64,000 nucleotides of DNA from positions 124,001 to 188,000 of the forward strand of contig JAKTTT010000043.1 in assembly GCA_030581615.1 (NCBI GenBank), read 5' to 3'. This document shows, in pieces, positions 52,370 to 62,581 of the stretch. A program made the position numbers and the translations under genes. Origin of the DNA: Alloascoidea africana (lineage: Eukaryota; Ascomycota; Alloascoideomycetes; Alloascoideales; Alloascoideaceae). Below the pieces are notes generated by a model that did not search any database, was not told where the DNA came from, and saw only the letters and a program-made list of their open reading frames with translations. Position 1 is the first letter of the stretch, and every line of letters begins with the position of its first letter.

Positions 52370-54526
52370 GATGAGTTTTTATGGTCTATATAATGCTTAA
52401 TACTGGAAGGAACGTTTATGTCTTCCTCAAAGCCTTATGAGACCCAACGTGTTGTAAATAACGACTGTTGGAAAAGAAGGTGGTTCTGGTTCTAAGGGGG
52501 GAAGAAGTGCTAGTGCTGTAAAAATAGCACGCACAAAAAATTCCACTCGCACACTTTTTTTTCCCTCCCGGGTATCAGCTATTTGACTGTTCGAAATGGT
52601 TCTCAGCCATCAAGAACTGTCCAGCTTCAGGAACCAGGAGTAGCACTTTAGTCTCCAGTCTGGGGAAACCTTATACACCTGTAGTCTTGACAGATCCGTA
52701 TTAAAGTTGGTTAGGTCAAGGCATCTTGGCAATAAAACAAAGAAGCGTTGGATACATGTGCCAAAACGTGGCACAGAAACTATCCTATTTGGAAAAAAAT
52801 AACTATTTAAAACAAGTGAAATTGGCACGATTACTATCTCAGAGCATCAACAAAAAAGAGGACAGAGTAAATGGACGGATAACCTTAGATTTAGTTTCCA
52901 GTTTTTAGATTTACAACTCAAAAACTTTGTATCCAGCCCAATCCAATCCCAGTGATGAGAACTGTGTGCTAACATCTTAAATCGTACGGATGTTCGATAA
53001 AGCACGGGGAATTCCAGGGGGAACTTGTGGTTTTGCAATTTGCTTTATATCGGTCGGCTATTCTTGATGCTATTTAGACTCACAAGATTTGCCAATGAGA
53101 AAACTGTTTGCCTCTGTATCTCGAACAAGATGTGATAGGTATCATTATTTGTCTCGCAAACAGTAAAATTAGAATTTGAAGTAAAATAATAGCACTTTTT
53201 AAATCTTGTTGGTCCCTACTCTGCAGTCCCCTCGAATTTGACAGCTTTGTCTAAACTTGTTCAAAGCAAAAAGTAAACTGGATATAGGGAAGCGTTACTA
53301 TGGCATTCTTGAACGACCAAATGTAAGTGAATTAGCGGAGACTTATATCCTAGTTGTACACTTGTCAACAAGCAGGAGCACAAAAAGATTCATCTCGCAC
53401 TCCGGTACGAATCCCAATAATATAATTGCAGGTTATCTTGGCTTCCGATTTCTTTGCATTACGATTCCCTCTTTGTCTACTTCCTCGAGGTTTTTTCCGT
53501 TCTTTTCCTTTTATCTGCTCCTGCTTGGGTTATTTTTTTGTCTATTAGTGGTTCAAAATTGTCCCTGTGTTCGTATGTAGCCTCTACCAAAAACGAGCTT
53601 GGCGAAAACTCCAAAAGTTCCTAGTATGGCCATATTAGCCGCTCCTATCTAGGTTCAGCCGTATAGAGATGGGATGTCCTCCCCCATATCTGTACCAGCC
53701 AGTTCTATTTACCCCAGATCCTTTTATTTGCATTATACTATCAGCGAAAGAGGATAGACAGGGGTTAAATACACCCGTTGGATGAAGTGGTGCAAGCGAA
53801 AGAAGTAGTCTAGAGCAGGAAGCATCTACAGGGTCTGCTCCTATATTATGCTTTAATGCTATGCCACCATGGAAGATCATTCTGTATGATCACCATCTAC
53901 CTCTCTATCCTGTTGCTGTTTCACGCCAATTGTACAATCCCGGGTTTCCGAATTCCTCATTAAAAAATGTACTGTTCCAACTGATATGACAGGATTTAGC
54001 ATGCGGTGATTAGTAGCTCTTCGATTTCTAATACCCTAAAAGAAAGTTGGCCTATGATCAGTCATTAGAGTAAGCGTTTTTTTAACTCGATTTTTGTCTT
54101 AAAGAGGATTTAATGTCGCATCTTGGATTTTATTGCAGCTAGAAAAAGGATTCTCGAGAGCGCTTACCTTGCTTTCTTTCCCTTTAAGCATCATAAGAGT
54201 GATTTGAGGAGAATAGACTTGAACGATGGCAACAGAACGTTCCTACCTTTTTTTTTATTTAAAGTGTGTGGTTAATTGAGTTGTACAAATATTAACTGTG
54301 CTGATGCGATAGGTTTTCCACCCTTGAATAGATGTACACATCATTTGAAACATTTAACATGGGAAGATTCACATTGCTTTTTTGTTAAAAAAGCAAAAGA
54401 GTTGATAACTTTTTGAAAATATATAAGAGTCTTTTTCCCCATGTTGCTGATTGTCTAGAAACAGATTAAAACTTTTGAGATTCACAAACTGAAACCAGAT
54501 TTAGACATTCAGAGTTAAAAACCATA
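52370..54526. other. 2.2 kb intergenic region between divergent genes
   Basis: Promoters of the GH76 gene (left) and the first ERG5 (right). A frame at 53257-53580 (plus) ends in a hydrophobic run and looks like nothing known. The stretch 53620-53900 is GC-richer than its surroundings and could be a relic, but I cannot name it. Confidence 0.45.
54420..54427 (+). promoter_or_regulatory. TATA box of ERG5 copy A
   Basis: TATATAAG about 100 bp before the ATG at 54527, preceded by A/T runs. Confidence 0.5.
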
Positions 54527-56116
54527 ATGTCTGTTCTTGTCAATTCTGCAATGAGCAATATCAGTCTATCTTTAAAAGGGGTGACAATGCCTCAATCCCA
54601 AGAGTCTATTTCCTATATCATTGACAAATACGATATCACAAGTTTGAAGATTTTTTTGGCCCTGACTACGATTGTCCTCTTGTATGATCAGTTCTCATAC
54701 TTACTGAATAAGGGATCAATTGCTGGCCCACCATTGAAAATGTGGCCGATTCTGGGTCCGTTTCTCGAATCTTTGGATCCAAAATTTGAAGAATACATGG
54801 CCAAATGGAAAAGTGGTCCACTTTCCTGTGTCTCTGTCTTTCATAAATTCGTCGTCATTGCTTCTACAAGAGATTTGTCTCGAAAAATCCTTTGCGCACC
54901 CGCTTATGCAAAGCCATGTTTAGTAGACATTGCTATTAAAATTCTAAGACCCACAAATTGGGTATTTTTGGATGGTAAAGATCATAGTGAATACCGACGA
55001 GGACTTAACGGTTTGTTCACAAGATCCGCCCTTGCCGTTTATCTCCCTGCACAGGAAAAGATTTACGATCAGTACATTGACCGTTTCGTCCAGATCTCAA
55101 AGGACGGACCTGTACCCTTTTTCTACGAGTTTCGCGACATAAATTGTGCATTGTCATTACGGACATTTTGTGGTGACTATATCAGCGATGAAAGTGCAAA
55201 ACATGTCTCGGATAATTATTACAAAGTTACAAGAGCTTTGGAATTGGTGAACTTCCCCATAATCATCCCTTTCACAAAAACGTGGTACGGGAAGAAAATC
55301 GCAGATGAGTCTATGAAAATCTTTGAGAAATGTGCTGCAAAGGCTAAAGAACACATTGCGAATGGGGGACAGCCTACTTGTACCATGGACGCCTGGGTTA
55401 AACTGATGGTGGATGCACGCAATTCAAAGGGAGATGATGATGAGAATAAAAAATGTCTTGTTCGTGAGTTTACAAATAAGGAAATTGCAGAGACCATCTT
55501 CACATTTTTGTTTGCATCCCAGGATGCATCTTCTTCGGCAACTACTTGGTTGTTCCAGATGGTTGCAGACCGTCCAGACGTGTTTGCCAAAATCAGGAAA
55601 GAACAGCTCATGGTTCGTGATGGAGACCCCACAAAACCACTAACGCTCGAGATGGTTGATAAGATGGAGTACACAAACATGGTCGTCAAAGAGTGTCTTC
55701 GATTACGACCACCAGTGCTAATGGTGCCATATGTCGTCAAGAAACCCTATCCAGTTACAGCAAAGTACACCGCACCAAAGGGATCAATGTTGATTCCCAC
55801 AATGTATCCAGCACTCCACGATCCCGAAATTTATGAAAACCCAGACGACTTTATCCCAGAAAGATGGCTGCCAGATACAAGGGCAAGCAAAGAGAAGAGG
55901 AATTGGCTGGTATTTGGAGCAGGCCCACACGTTTGTATCGGCAAAACCTACGCAGTTATGAACTTTACATCTTTGATCGGTAAAGCAGTTTTGTTAACGG
56001 ATTTTGAACACAAAGTTACAGATGAATCTGAAGACATCAAGGTTTTCGCAACGATTTTTCCTAAAGATCATTGTATTTTACAATTTAAAAAGCGTGAAAA
56101 CCCAGCTGTTTTGTAA
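54527..56116 (+). CDS. ERG5: C-22 sterol desaturase (CYP61), copy A
   Basis: ER-membrane cytochrome P450 that introduces the C22-23 double bond in the ergosterol side chain. 529 residues. An N-terminal membrane anchor lies at about 40-58. CYP61-specific phrases: GSIAGPPLKMWPILGPFLES, KWKSGPLSCVSVFHKFVVIA and FASQDASSSATTWLFQ (I-helix). The ExxR motif is in KECLRLRPPVLMVPYVV and the haem loop is FGAGPHVCIG with Cys470. All catalytic features are intact and the length is normal. A second copy 4.4 kb downstream on the same strand is about 88-90% identical by eye. Neighbouring PSD1 is also a membrane-lipid enzyme, but no functional linkage is implied. Confidence 0.95.
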   Translation: MSVLVNSAMSNISLSLKGVTMPQSQESISYIIDKYDITSLKIFLALTTIVLLYDQFSYLLNKGSIAGPPLKMWPILGPFLESLDPKFEEYMAKWKSGPLSCVSVFHKFVVIASTRDLSRKILCAPAYAKPCLVDIAIKILRPTNWVFLDGKDHSEYRRGLNGLFTRSALAVYLPAQEKIYDQYIDRFVQISKDGPVPFFYEFRDINCALSLRTFCGDYISDESAKHVSDNYYKVTRALELVNFPIIIPFTKTWYGKKIADESMKIFEKCAAKAKEHIANGGQPTCTMDAWVKLMVDARNSKGDDDENKKCLVREFTNKEIAETIFTFLFASQDASSSATTWLFQMVADRPDVFAKIRKEQLMVRDGDPTKPLTLEMVDKMEYTNMVVKECLRLRPPVLMVPYVVKKPYPVTAKYTAPKGSMLIPTMYPALHDPEIYENPDDFIPERWLPDTRASKEKRNWLVFGAGPHVCIGKTYAVMNFTSLIGKAVLLTDFEHKVTDESEDIKVFATIFPKDHCILQFKKRENPAVL

Positions 56117-58248
56117 ATTGGGAAAATATGACAAAAGAAAAAAGAAATTGGTTTATTGAGGAAAACTCCGATCAGAAGCTTTCAACTCTATCAGGTATAA
56201 TTCTGCTATAGATATGCTTGGATTGTGTACATCTTTTGTATCAAAAAGGACTACAAAATACACTGGAAGAAGTATCGAAAAGACATTTTGAAGTAAGTGT
56301 CTTACAATGGAAATCATACAATATGAACCAGGACTAGATAAAATGTGTAATACTGTTCTAGATTACCTGCTATATACAACAAGGCTTTAGGCAATTATTT
56401 ATTCATTCGTTCAATTTTTTGGAAGCTTTTCAATTCATGTTTGGTTTGTTCTGTTAGGAAACAACTCTAAGACTCCATATCGAACAAAACAATATTATCA
56501 GTTTTGCTCAGCTTTTTAAGGATTTACTTATCAAGTTCTCCAGAGAAAATAATGATGTCTTTTATAGGAGAAATAAGCGAATCTTTCATACAGTTTTGTC
56601 AATTTATTCTATAAGATAATATCGGGTAAACGTCTATTTATCTGCATTTGCAGAGATAATTTTTGATAGGGATTCTATTAACTGCGAATCAAAAGAATGA
56701 AATATAGCTTTGATTCAAGACTGTACTATATGGTGTATAGACATCAATCCACGATCTCATTCGTTACAAGTTCAACATTTCTTTTTTTCTTTTTCGTATA
56801 CGGTTCAGTTTAACAAGAATAATACTGTTGTACTTATACCCAAATTTGGTGTGCTGATTTTCAGCTTTGTCTCATTCTGGAAAACGTGGAGAAGTTGTAT
56901 ACTGGAAATCTTTGGCGTGTCTACGGGTTTCTTGAGATTGTATAAATGAAAAAATATGTGTTCCTCGTTTTGAAAATTTTCTGAGATATTTAATGACACT
57001 TTTCAAAATGCTAATTGTTGAACTAAAGGAAATCTTTTCAATGTAATTTTGATACCCAACCTCAGTTATCACCAATAATTCACATCTTTATCTCACATAA
57101 TCTCTTGCATGCAAACAAGTCTGCCATGTATGGCCATATCTAAGTATTCCTCCGTGACTGTTTACCTCCTTTTTTCTATTTGTGTGTAAGCACTTGCGAC
57201 TATTGTATCCTCTAGATCTCCAATATACTTTATCGATATCTTATGAGCGATATTTTGTGATTTCAGCTTATAGCCAATCGAAAATGGAATTGGAAACGAT
57301 TTTTTTGGTTCAATAATATAAAATTTCATTGGTTGATTTAAAAAGTTTCTATTATGTCTAGCATTACCTCTAACTTGCTAACATACAGCATTTATAACTT
57401 TTTGATTTTAAAGAATTGACTTTTTGAATTTAATGCACCACTACAATTATTAAAAAATCATTCATTCTAAGGTTACTTCCGAAAAGCTGAAATTTTGCAA
57501 GTAAAGTGAACTGTTTTATCCCATTTTGTCTGAGATTACTCTAAACTCTAAGCAAGAATATTTCCTTTTTAGTACAATTTTGTTTTGTGTTGAGTTGGAT
57601 CATTGGAAGCTTTTCAAAACTACTTATTTGTGGCCACATGACTTTGTGTATGCCAATTTACAAAAGTTTCAGATTCCATTTTTGCCACAATAGCCAGCTT
57701 TGCCCTACTGGAAAACATGTACCTGATAATTTTTTTGCTTCAATTGTTGGAGAAGATACGACATCATCTCCAAACACAGTAACAATGGATGCAGGCCATC
57801 ACATTCAGGATGACTTTGGTATCGCTGATTCTGACGCTTTCTCTATTCGGCCGCCATTACTTGAACTCTGAAGAGGCTGTATTCTTTTCACTGTACATTG
57901 CACAAAAAATGCTTGAATAATCTGCTAAACATGAGCATTTAACGCTCCTGGCTCTTCCAATCTGGCCATTCACGAGCAAGCAACCACCACTTTTGCTTTC
58001 ATTTTATTGTTTTACAACAGCGCTTAAAGTAATAATAGGCTATTTCAACTGTTTCATCGCTATTTAACATCGTTTCGAGTCATTTTTCAAAGTATACCGA
58101 ATTTTTGGAGTTGTTCATGCCTATGGAAGGCGGTTTTTATTTTGAACAATCCAAGATTTTATAATTGACAATTAAGGGAACAGATATCATTATTCATTTT
58201 GAAAATATGGATATATGACTATTGTGGGTTTCAAATTAAGAAAATAAT

Positions 58249-58569
58249 TGTTGGGTTTTAAAATAAGTGATAGGTTTTGCTATCTTTGTTGTTAGCCCTA
58301 AACCTTCTAGGGCCCACTAATCTCTTCTACTATGCTTATCTAGTCTTCTCTATTTATAGTTTTCTCTACACTGCTGTTCTCCGGTTCGTCCTGTCTTTCT
58401 TTGTTGTGACTTCCTGGGATCATCGTAACGGTACTGTTTCGGACTTACCTTTCACTGTCTGACGTCCCCTTGATGCTTCCATTTGTCCTATGGTACTCTT
58501 AAAAGATCATTTTCTTAAAGCCGGCTACTAAATAGCCTGATTATATTGAACCATACAATAAAAACAACA
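58249..58569. mobile_element. Possible solo LTR (fossil)
   Basis: A 321-bp segment that starts TGTTG and ends CAACA, the inverted ends of many yeast LTRs, with a TATA-like CTATTTATAG inside and an AATAAA near the right end. No matching five-base target duplication at the ends, and no second copy in the window to compare, so this is tentative. Family unknown. Confidence 0.3.
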
Positions 58570-60403
58570 TTTTAAAAAATTGGAAGCACTGTTCATAAAG
58601 GGGAATGGCATTGAGGAATGAAGAATCATTTTCTAGAAATTTGAAGGAGATCTGAAAACGAAGATGCATACCAGAGACTACTATTAAATAAAGAAGTACG
58701 TACTGGTCTCACCGAGAACTTTTTTACCGGTAGATTCTTCACATGCTTCCAGAAAACTCCCAGACACTACTTTATGTCCAATGGGCCAGTTAAGCCTTTT
58801 ACTCTTCAGTTTACCTTTGCTCAATGCGATGATTCACTCTTTTTTTAGATTGTTTTCTGTTAAAGCTTTGGAGAACATAGAAAGGTAAGAGAAGGTTCTA
58901 TATTGCTTTATAAATTTGAGTGCACCTGGGACAGTGTTTAGTCTCTTACACAAGAGGACGTATAGGACCAATACATTAAAGATGTCAGAATCAATATCTT
59001 TACTGTTAATCATTGAAATCTCCCTATTCATCATTCCTTTGCTCTAAAAGGTGTGATATTGTACAATTTCAACATTATATAGATACAAGTTGCCAATCAC
59101 CCGGAACGTTCATTCCCCGTGTAGAGTGGTTGTGTTGTAAGCACATCCAATAACCCTTATGCCAAGAGTATTTCCCAATTTTGGTCCTTTATGAAGAATC
59201 AGGGAAAAGTCACCACACACAATTGGGTTTATTGTGCATTCTATTGGTTATTTGGATCACCAAAAATTCTAGCACAATGGCGACAAGAAACTCAAAATTT
59301 AGATTGATTTGAGCACGCTTACACTCACAATGTGTTCATGGTCAAAGTGGAAAATTTTTGGTGAATTGATAGGGAGAAGTGTCTGTGTTCCCCACTTCCG
59401 AACTCGTAATCATGTTGAATAGATGCACGCAATAGGAAGAATATTCTTTTCTTTTGCCCTATTATCTGGTCAGAGATTACAATGTTTCAAATTGCTTTAT
59501 CGGAGATCAACAAAACCAACATAAAAAGCCAAGAAAGTAGTTGTTGTGGAACAGGGGGAAAGATTTACAAACTACAAAAATGTATATGGTCTTTAGTCTC
59601 AGTTGTTTAATTGCATAATTTACAACCTTTTGGCCCCAACAAAAGGTCTTTCCTTCACTGTTTTTTCACAGTATACAACAAACAGCATTCTATAGGTTTT
59701 CTCTTCATAGCTAGAGTTCGTATCCACGCCCTGTCTTGGCAACGGAGTAAAAATTCAAAAAGTTGCAATCTTGAGTAAATCCTAGCCGTTTTTCCAATCC
59801 CCAGCCGTATAGAGGAAGATTGTGCATTTCCTCGGGGCAACTCGCTACTAGCCGATAACTCCATTGGCATAGTTCTATTAGCTGTGTATTACAGAGCTAA
59901 ACGAAGCAAACGAGGGATGTCGAGATGCTGATAAGCGACGTCGGTTTGTTTGGCCGATCATACTCATCGCCTTGGAGAGTGAACCCGAGGCAGAGGCTGA
60001 CTAACTCCGGGCTTACCATCTCGCGGATGGGCATCCGACCAGTCCCAGCCGGCAGAGCAACCGCAACAGCACCAGCACCAGCACCAGCACCAGCGCCAGC
60101 AGCGAACGGCCCGCGCAGATTGGGCTTTTCCAGCAGCTCGTCGCGTGTCTCACGACGACGGCCAGACTGGAGCCTTCAGAGCCCCCCGGGGAGGTTTGGA
60201 GAGAGCCTTTGGGCCCTGGTCCGGGAGTAAGCGCCGGAACAGCCAATCAGCGCGGCGCATTGTGGTCTGAGGAGATAACGTGACCCTGATAATTATATGA
60301 TCCGATGCCAAAGTTTCAATCCATGGCCCAAGAAAAAAAAACCATATAACATGTAAATGTCCTAGCTGTTTTCTAGTGAAGAGACCGAGTTTGCTTTTTT
60401 TCT

Positions 60404-60411
60404 CTATATAT
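60404..60411 (+). promoter_or_regulatory. TATA box of ERG5 copy B
   Basis: CTATATAT about 120 bp before the ATG at 60529, at nearly the same distance as in copy A, although the surrounding promoter sequences are unrelated. Confidence 0.45.
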
Positions 60412-60528
60412 CTGCATTTGTGCTCCAGTTGCAGACTTTTTATCCAAAACCTGTCTAAACGCTGAGAATTATTTGCTCACCCAAACGGACCCTACATCAG
60501 ACTTAATTACAGGTAGAGATTAACCATT

Positions 60529-62109
60529 ATGTCCGTGATTGCCAATATTGCAACAAGCAACACGAGCTGGGCTTTGAAAGGGGCGGCTATGACCCAATCT
60601 CAGGGGTCGATTTCCTATCTTATCGACAAGTACGACATCACAAGCTGGAAAGTATTTTTGGCCCTGACTGCAATTGTGATCCTGTATGATCAGCTATCAT
60701 ACATACAAAAGAAGGGATCAATTGCTGGTCCACCATTGAAAATGTGGCCGATTCTGGGTCCGTTTCTCGAATCTCTGGATCCAAAGTTTGAAGAATACAT
60801 GGCCAAATGGAAAAGCGGTCCACTTTCCTGTGTCTCTGTCTTTCACAAATTCGTCGTCATTGCTTCTACAAGAGATCTGGCTCGAAGAGTGTTGTCGGCT
60901 CCCGCCTACGTGAAGCCCTGTGTCGTTGATGTTGCTATTAAAATTCTGAGACCCACAAACTGGGTATTTTTAGATGGGAAAGCGCATGTTGAATACCGAC
61001 GAGGGCTTAACGGTTTGTTCACAAGATCCGCTCTGGGCGTTTATCTCCCTGCACAGGAGAAGATTTACGATAAGTACATTGACCGTTTTGTCCAACTCTC
61101 CAAAGATGGTCCCGTCCCCTTTTTCCACGAATTCAGAGACATCAACTGTGCTATTTCTTTACGAACTTTCTGTGGTGAATACATCAGTGACGACAGCGTT
61201 AAACACGTTTCGGATAACTACTACAAGGTCACTGCTGCTCTAGAACTGGTAAACTTTCCCATAATTCTTCCATTCACAAAAACTTGGTACGGGAAGAAAA
61301 TCGCAGATGAATCCATGAAAATTTTTGAAGAATGCGCTGCAAAGGCGAAAAAACACATTGCGAATGGAGGTGAACCGACCTGCACTGTTGATTCTTGGGT
61401 TAAGCTGATGGTGGACGCACGCAATTCCGAAGATGAGAATAAAAAATGTCTTGTTCGTGAGTTTACAAATAAGGAAATTGCAGAGACCATCTTCACATTT
61501 TTGTTTGCATCCCAGGATGCATCTTCTTCGGCAACTACTTGGTTGTTCCAGATGGTTGCAGACCGTCCAGACGTGTTTGCCAAAATCAGAAAAGAACAGC
61601 TCATGGTTCGTGATGGAGACCCCCAAAAGCAATTGTCTCTCGAGATGATTGATAAGATGGAATACACAAACATGGTCGTCAAAGAGTGTCTTCGATTACG
61701 ACCACCAGTGCTAATGGTGCCATATGTCGTCAAGAAACCATATCCAGTCACACCAGAATACACGGCGCCAAAGGGATCAATGTTGATCCCTACCCTGTAC
61801 CCAGCGCTCCACGACCCTGAAATTTACGAGAACCCAGACGACTTTATCCCAGAAAGATGGCTGCCAGATACAAGGGCAAGCAAGGAGAAGAGGAACTGGC
61901 TCGTGTTTGGCACAGGTCCACACGTTTGTCTCGGAAGAACCTACGCAGTCATGAATTTTACAGCTATGATTGGTAAAGCAGTTTTGCTTACAGATTTTAC
62001 ACACAGTATTACGGAAAAGTCAGAGGATATCAAGGTTTTCGCAACGATTTTCCCTAAAGATGACTGTATTTTACAATTCAAAAAGCGTGAAAACCCTGCA
62101 GTTTTGTAA
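60529..62109 (+). CDS. ERG5: C-22 sterol desaturase (CYP61), copy B
   Basis: 526 residues, same architecture as copy A: membrane anchor, GSIAGPPLKMWPILGPFLES, I-helix FASQDASSSATTW, ExxR in KECLRLRPP and haem loop FGTGPHVCLG with Cys467. Differences from copy A cluster in the first 64 residues, residues about 120-310 and the last 60; a three-codon indel (NSKGDDDENKK versus NSEDENKK) falls in the loop before the I-helix. Some segments are almost base-identical to copy A (61435-61623 differs at one base from 55442-55630), pointing to gene conversion. Both copies look functional, so dosage or azole tolerance effects are conceivable. Confidence 0.95.
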   Translation: MSVIANIATSNTSWALKGAAMTQSQGSISYLIDKYDITSWKVFLALTAIVILYDQLSYIQKKGSIAGPPLKMWPILGPFLESLDPKFEEYMAKWKSGPLSCVSVFHKFVVIASTRDLARRVLSAPAYVKPCVVDVAIKILRPTNWVFLDGKAHVEYRRGLNGLFTRSALGVYLPAQEKIYDKYIDRFVQLSKDGPVPFFHEFRDINCAISLRTFCGEYISDDSVKHVSDNYYKVTAALELVNFPIILPFTKTWYGKKIADESMKIFEECAAKAKKHIANGGEPTCTVDSWVKLMVDARNSEDENKKCLVREFTNKEIAETIFTFLFASQDASSSATTWLFQMVADRPDVFAKIRKEQLMVRDGDPQKQLSLEMIDKMEYTNMVVKECLRLRPPVLMVPYVVKKPYPVTPEYTAPKGSMLIPTLYPALHDPEIYENPDDFIPERWLPDTRASKEKRNWLVFGTGPHVCLGRTYAVMNFTAMIGKAVLLTDFTHSITEKSEDIKVFATIFPKDDCILQFKKRENPAVL

Positions 62110-62581
62110 CATGACTTTTTAAAAAAGGGGGAAGGAGAAAGTAGACCCAGATCATAAGGCTTCTGACTGTGTCGGAGGTTCCAAATTGAGTTGGAATTGG
62201 AACCAGGCGCTCCAATTCACGATGCTCTGAACGATGTTAAGGGCAGTAGTGGCAAATGGTCAGGATAGAGATTAAGAGATGATCTCTGGACAGCGCAGGA
62301 TAGAAATATGGACTTACATAAATCGTATATAAAACTTGTAACGAATACAAAACCGGTGGGAATTGACATACAAGCACAACAGTAGTGGCATTATGGAATA
62401 TCAGATCAAATCAGAGCTTTCGCATCGCGTGCCTCCATACACCCAACCTTCCCCCTGCCAGTCAAATAGAGTCAATCATTCATTCTCCGCGTGCCGACTT
62501 TGAGTTAATTCCCATAGCAAGAACGACGTGATAGGCAAAACGAGGCCAGTGTCATCATAGACCGAGCTTGGATCAGAAACA
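62110..62581. promoter_or_regulatory. Intergenic region ERG5 copy B - PSD1
   Basis: 472 bp between two plus-strand genes. A TATATAAA at about 62327-62334 overlaps a TCGTATA sequence, roughly 250 bp before the PSD1 start. Confidence 0.4.

Larger units (their letters stand above)
56117..60528. other. 4.4 kb gene-free interval between the ERG5 copies
   Basis: No conserved gene on either strand. 57200-57600 is very AT-rich. A possible solo LTR lies at 58249-58569. 59925-60250 is GC-rich with a CCAGCA run and two CCAAT-type sequences, and is probably the distal promoter of ERG5 copy B; frames there are alanine/proline low-complexity. The flanks of the two ERG5 genes show no similarity outside the coding regions. 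Confidence 0.5.

Noticed and set aside
53257-53580. 107-codon frame ending in a hydrophobic run
   Set aside because: No recognisable motif, T-rich tail explains the hydrophobic residues, no promoter or conservation evidence.
62323-62329. TCGTATA, the Upc2 sterol-response core (also at 56794-56800)
   Set aside because: One copy is downstream of ERG5 copy B and the other 3.7 kb upstream, so neither is placed to control ERG5; a seven-base match is expected by chance.
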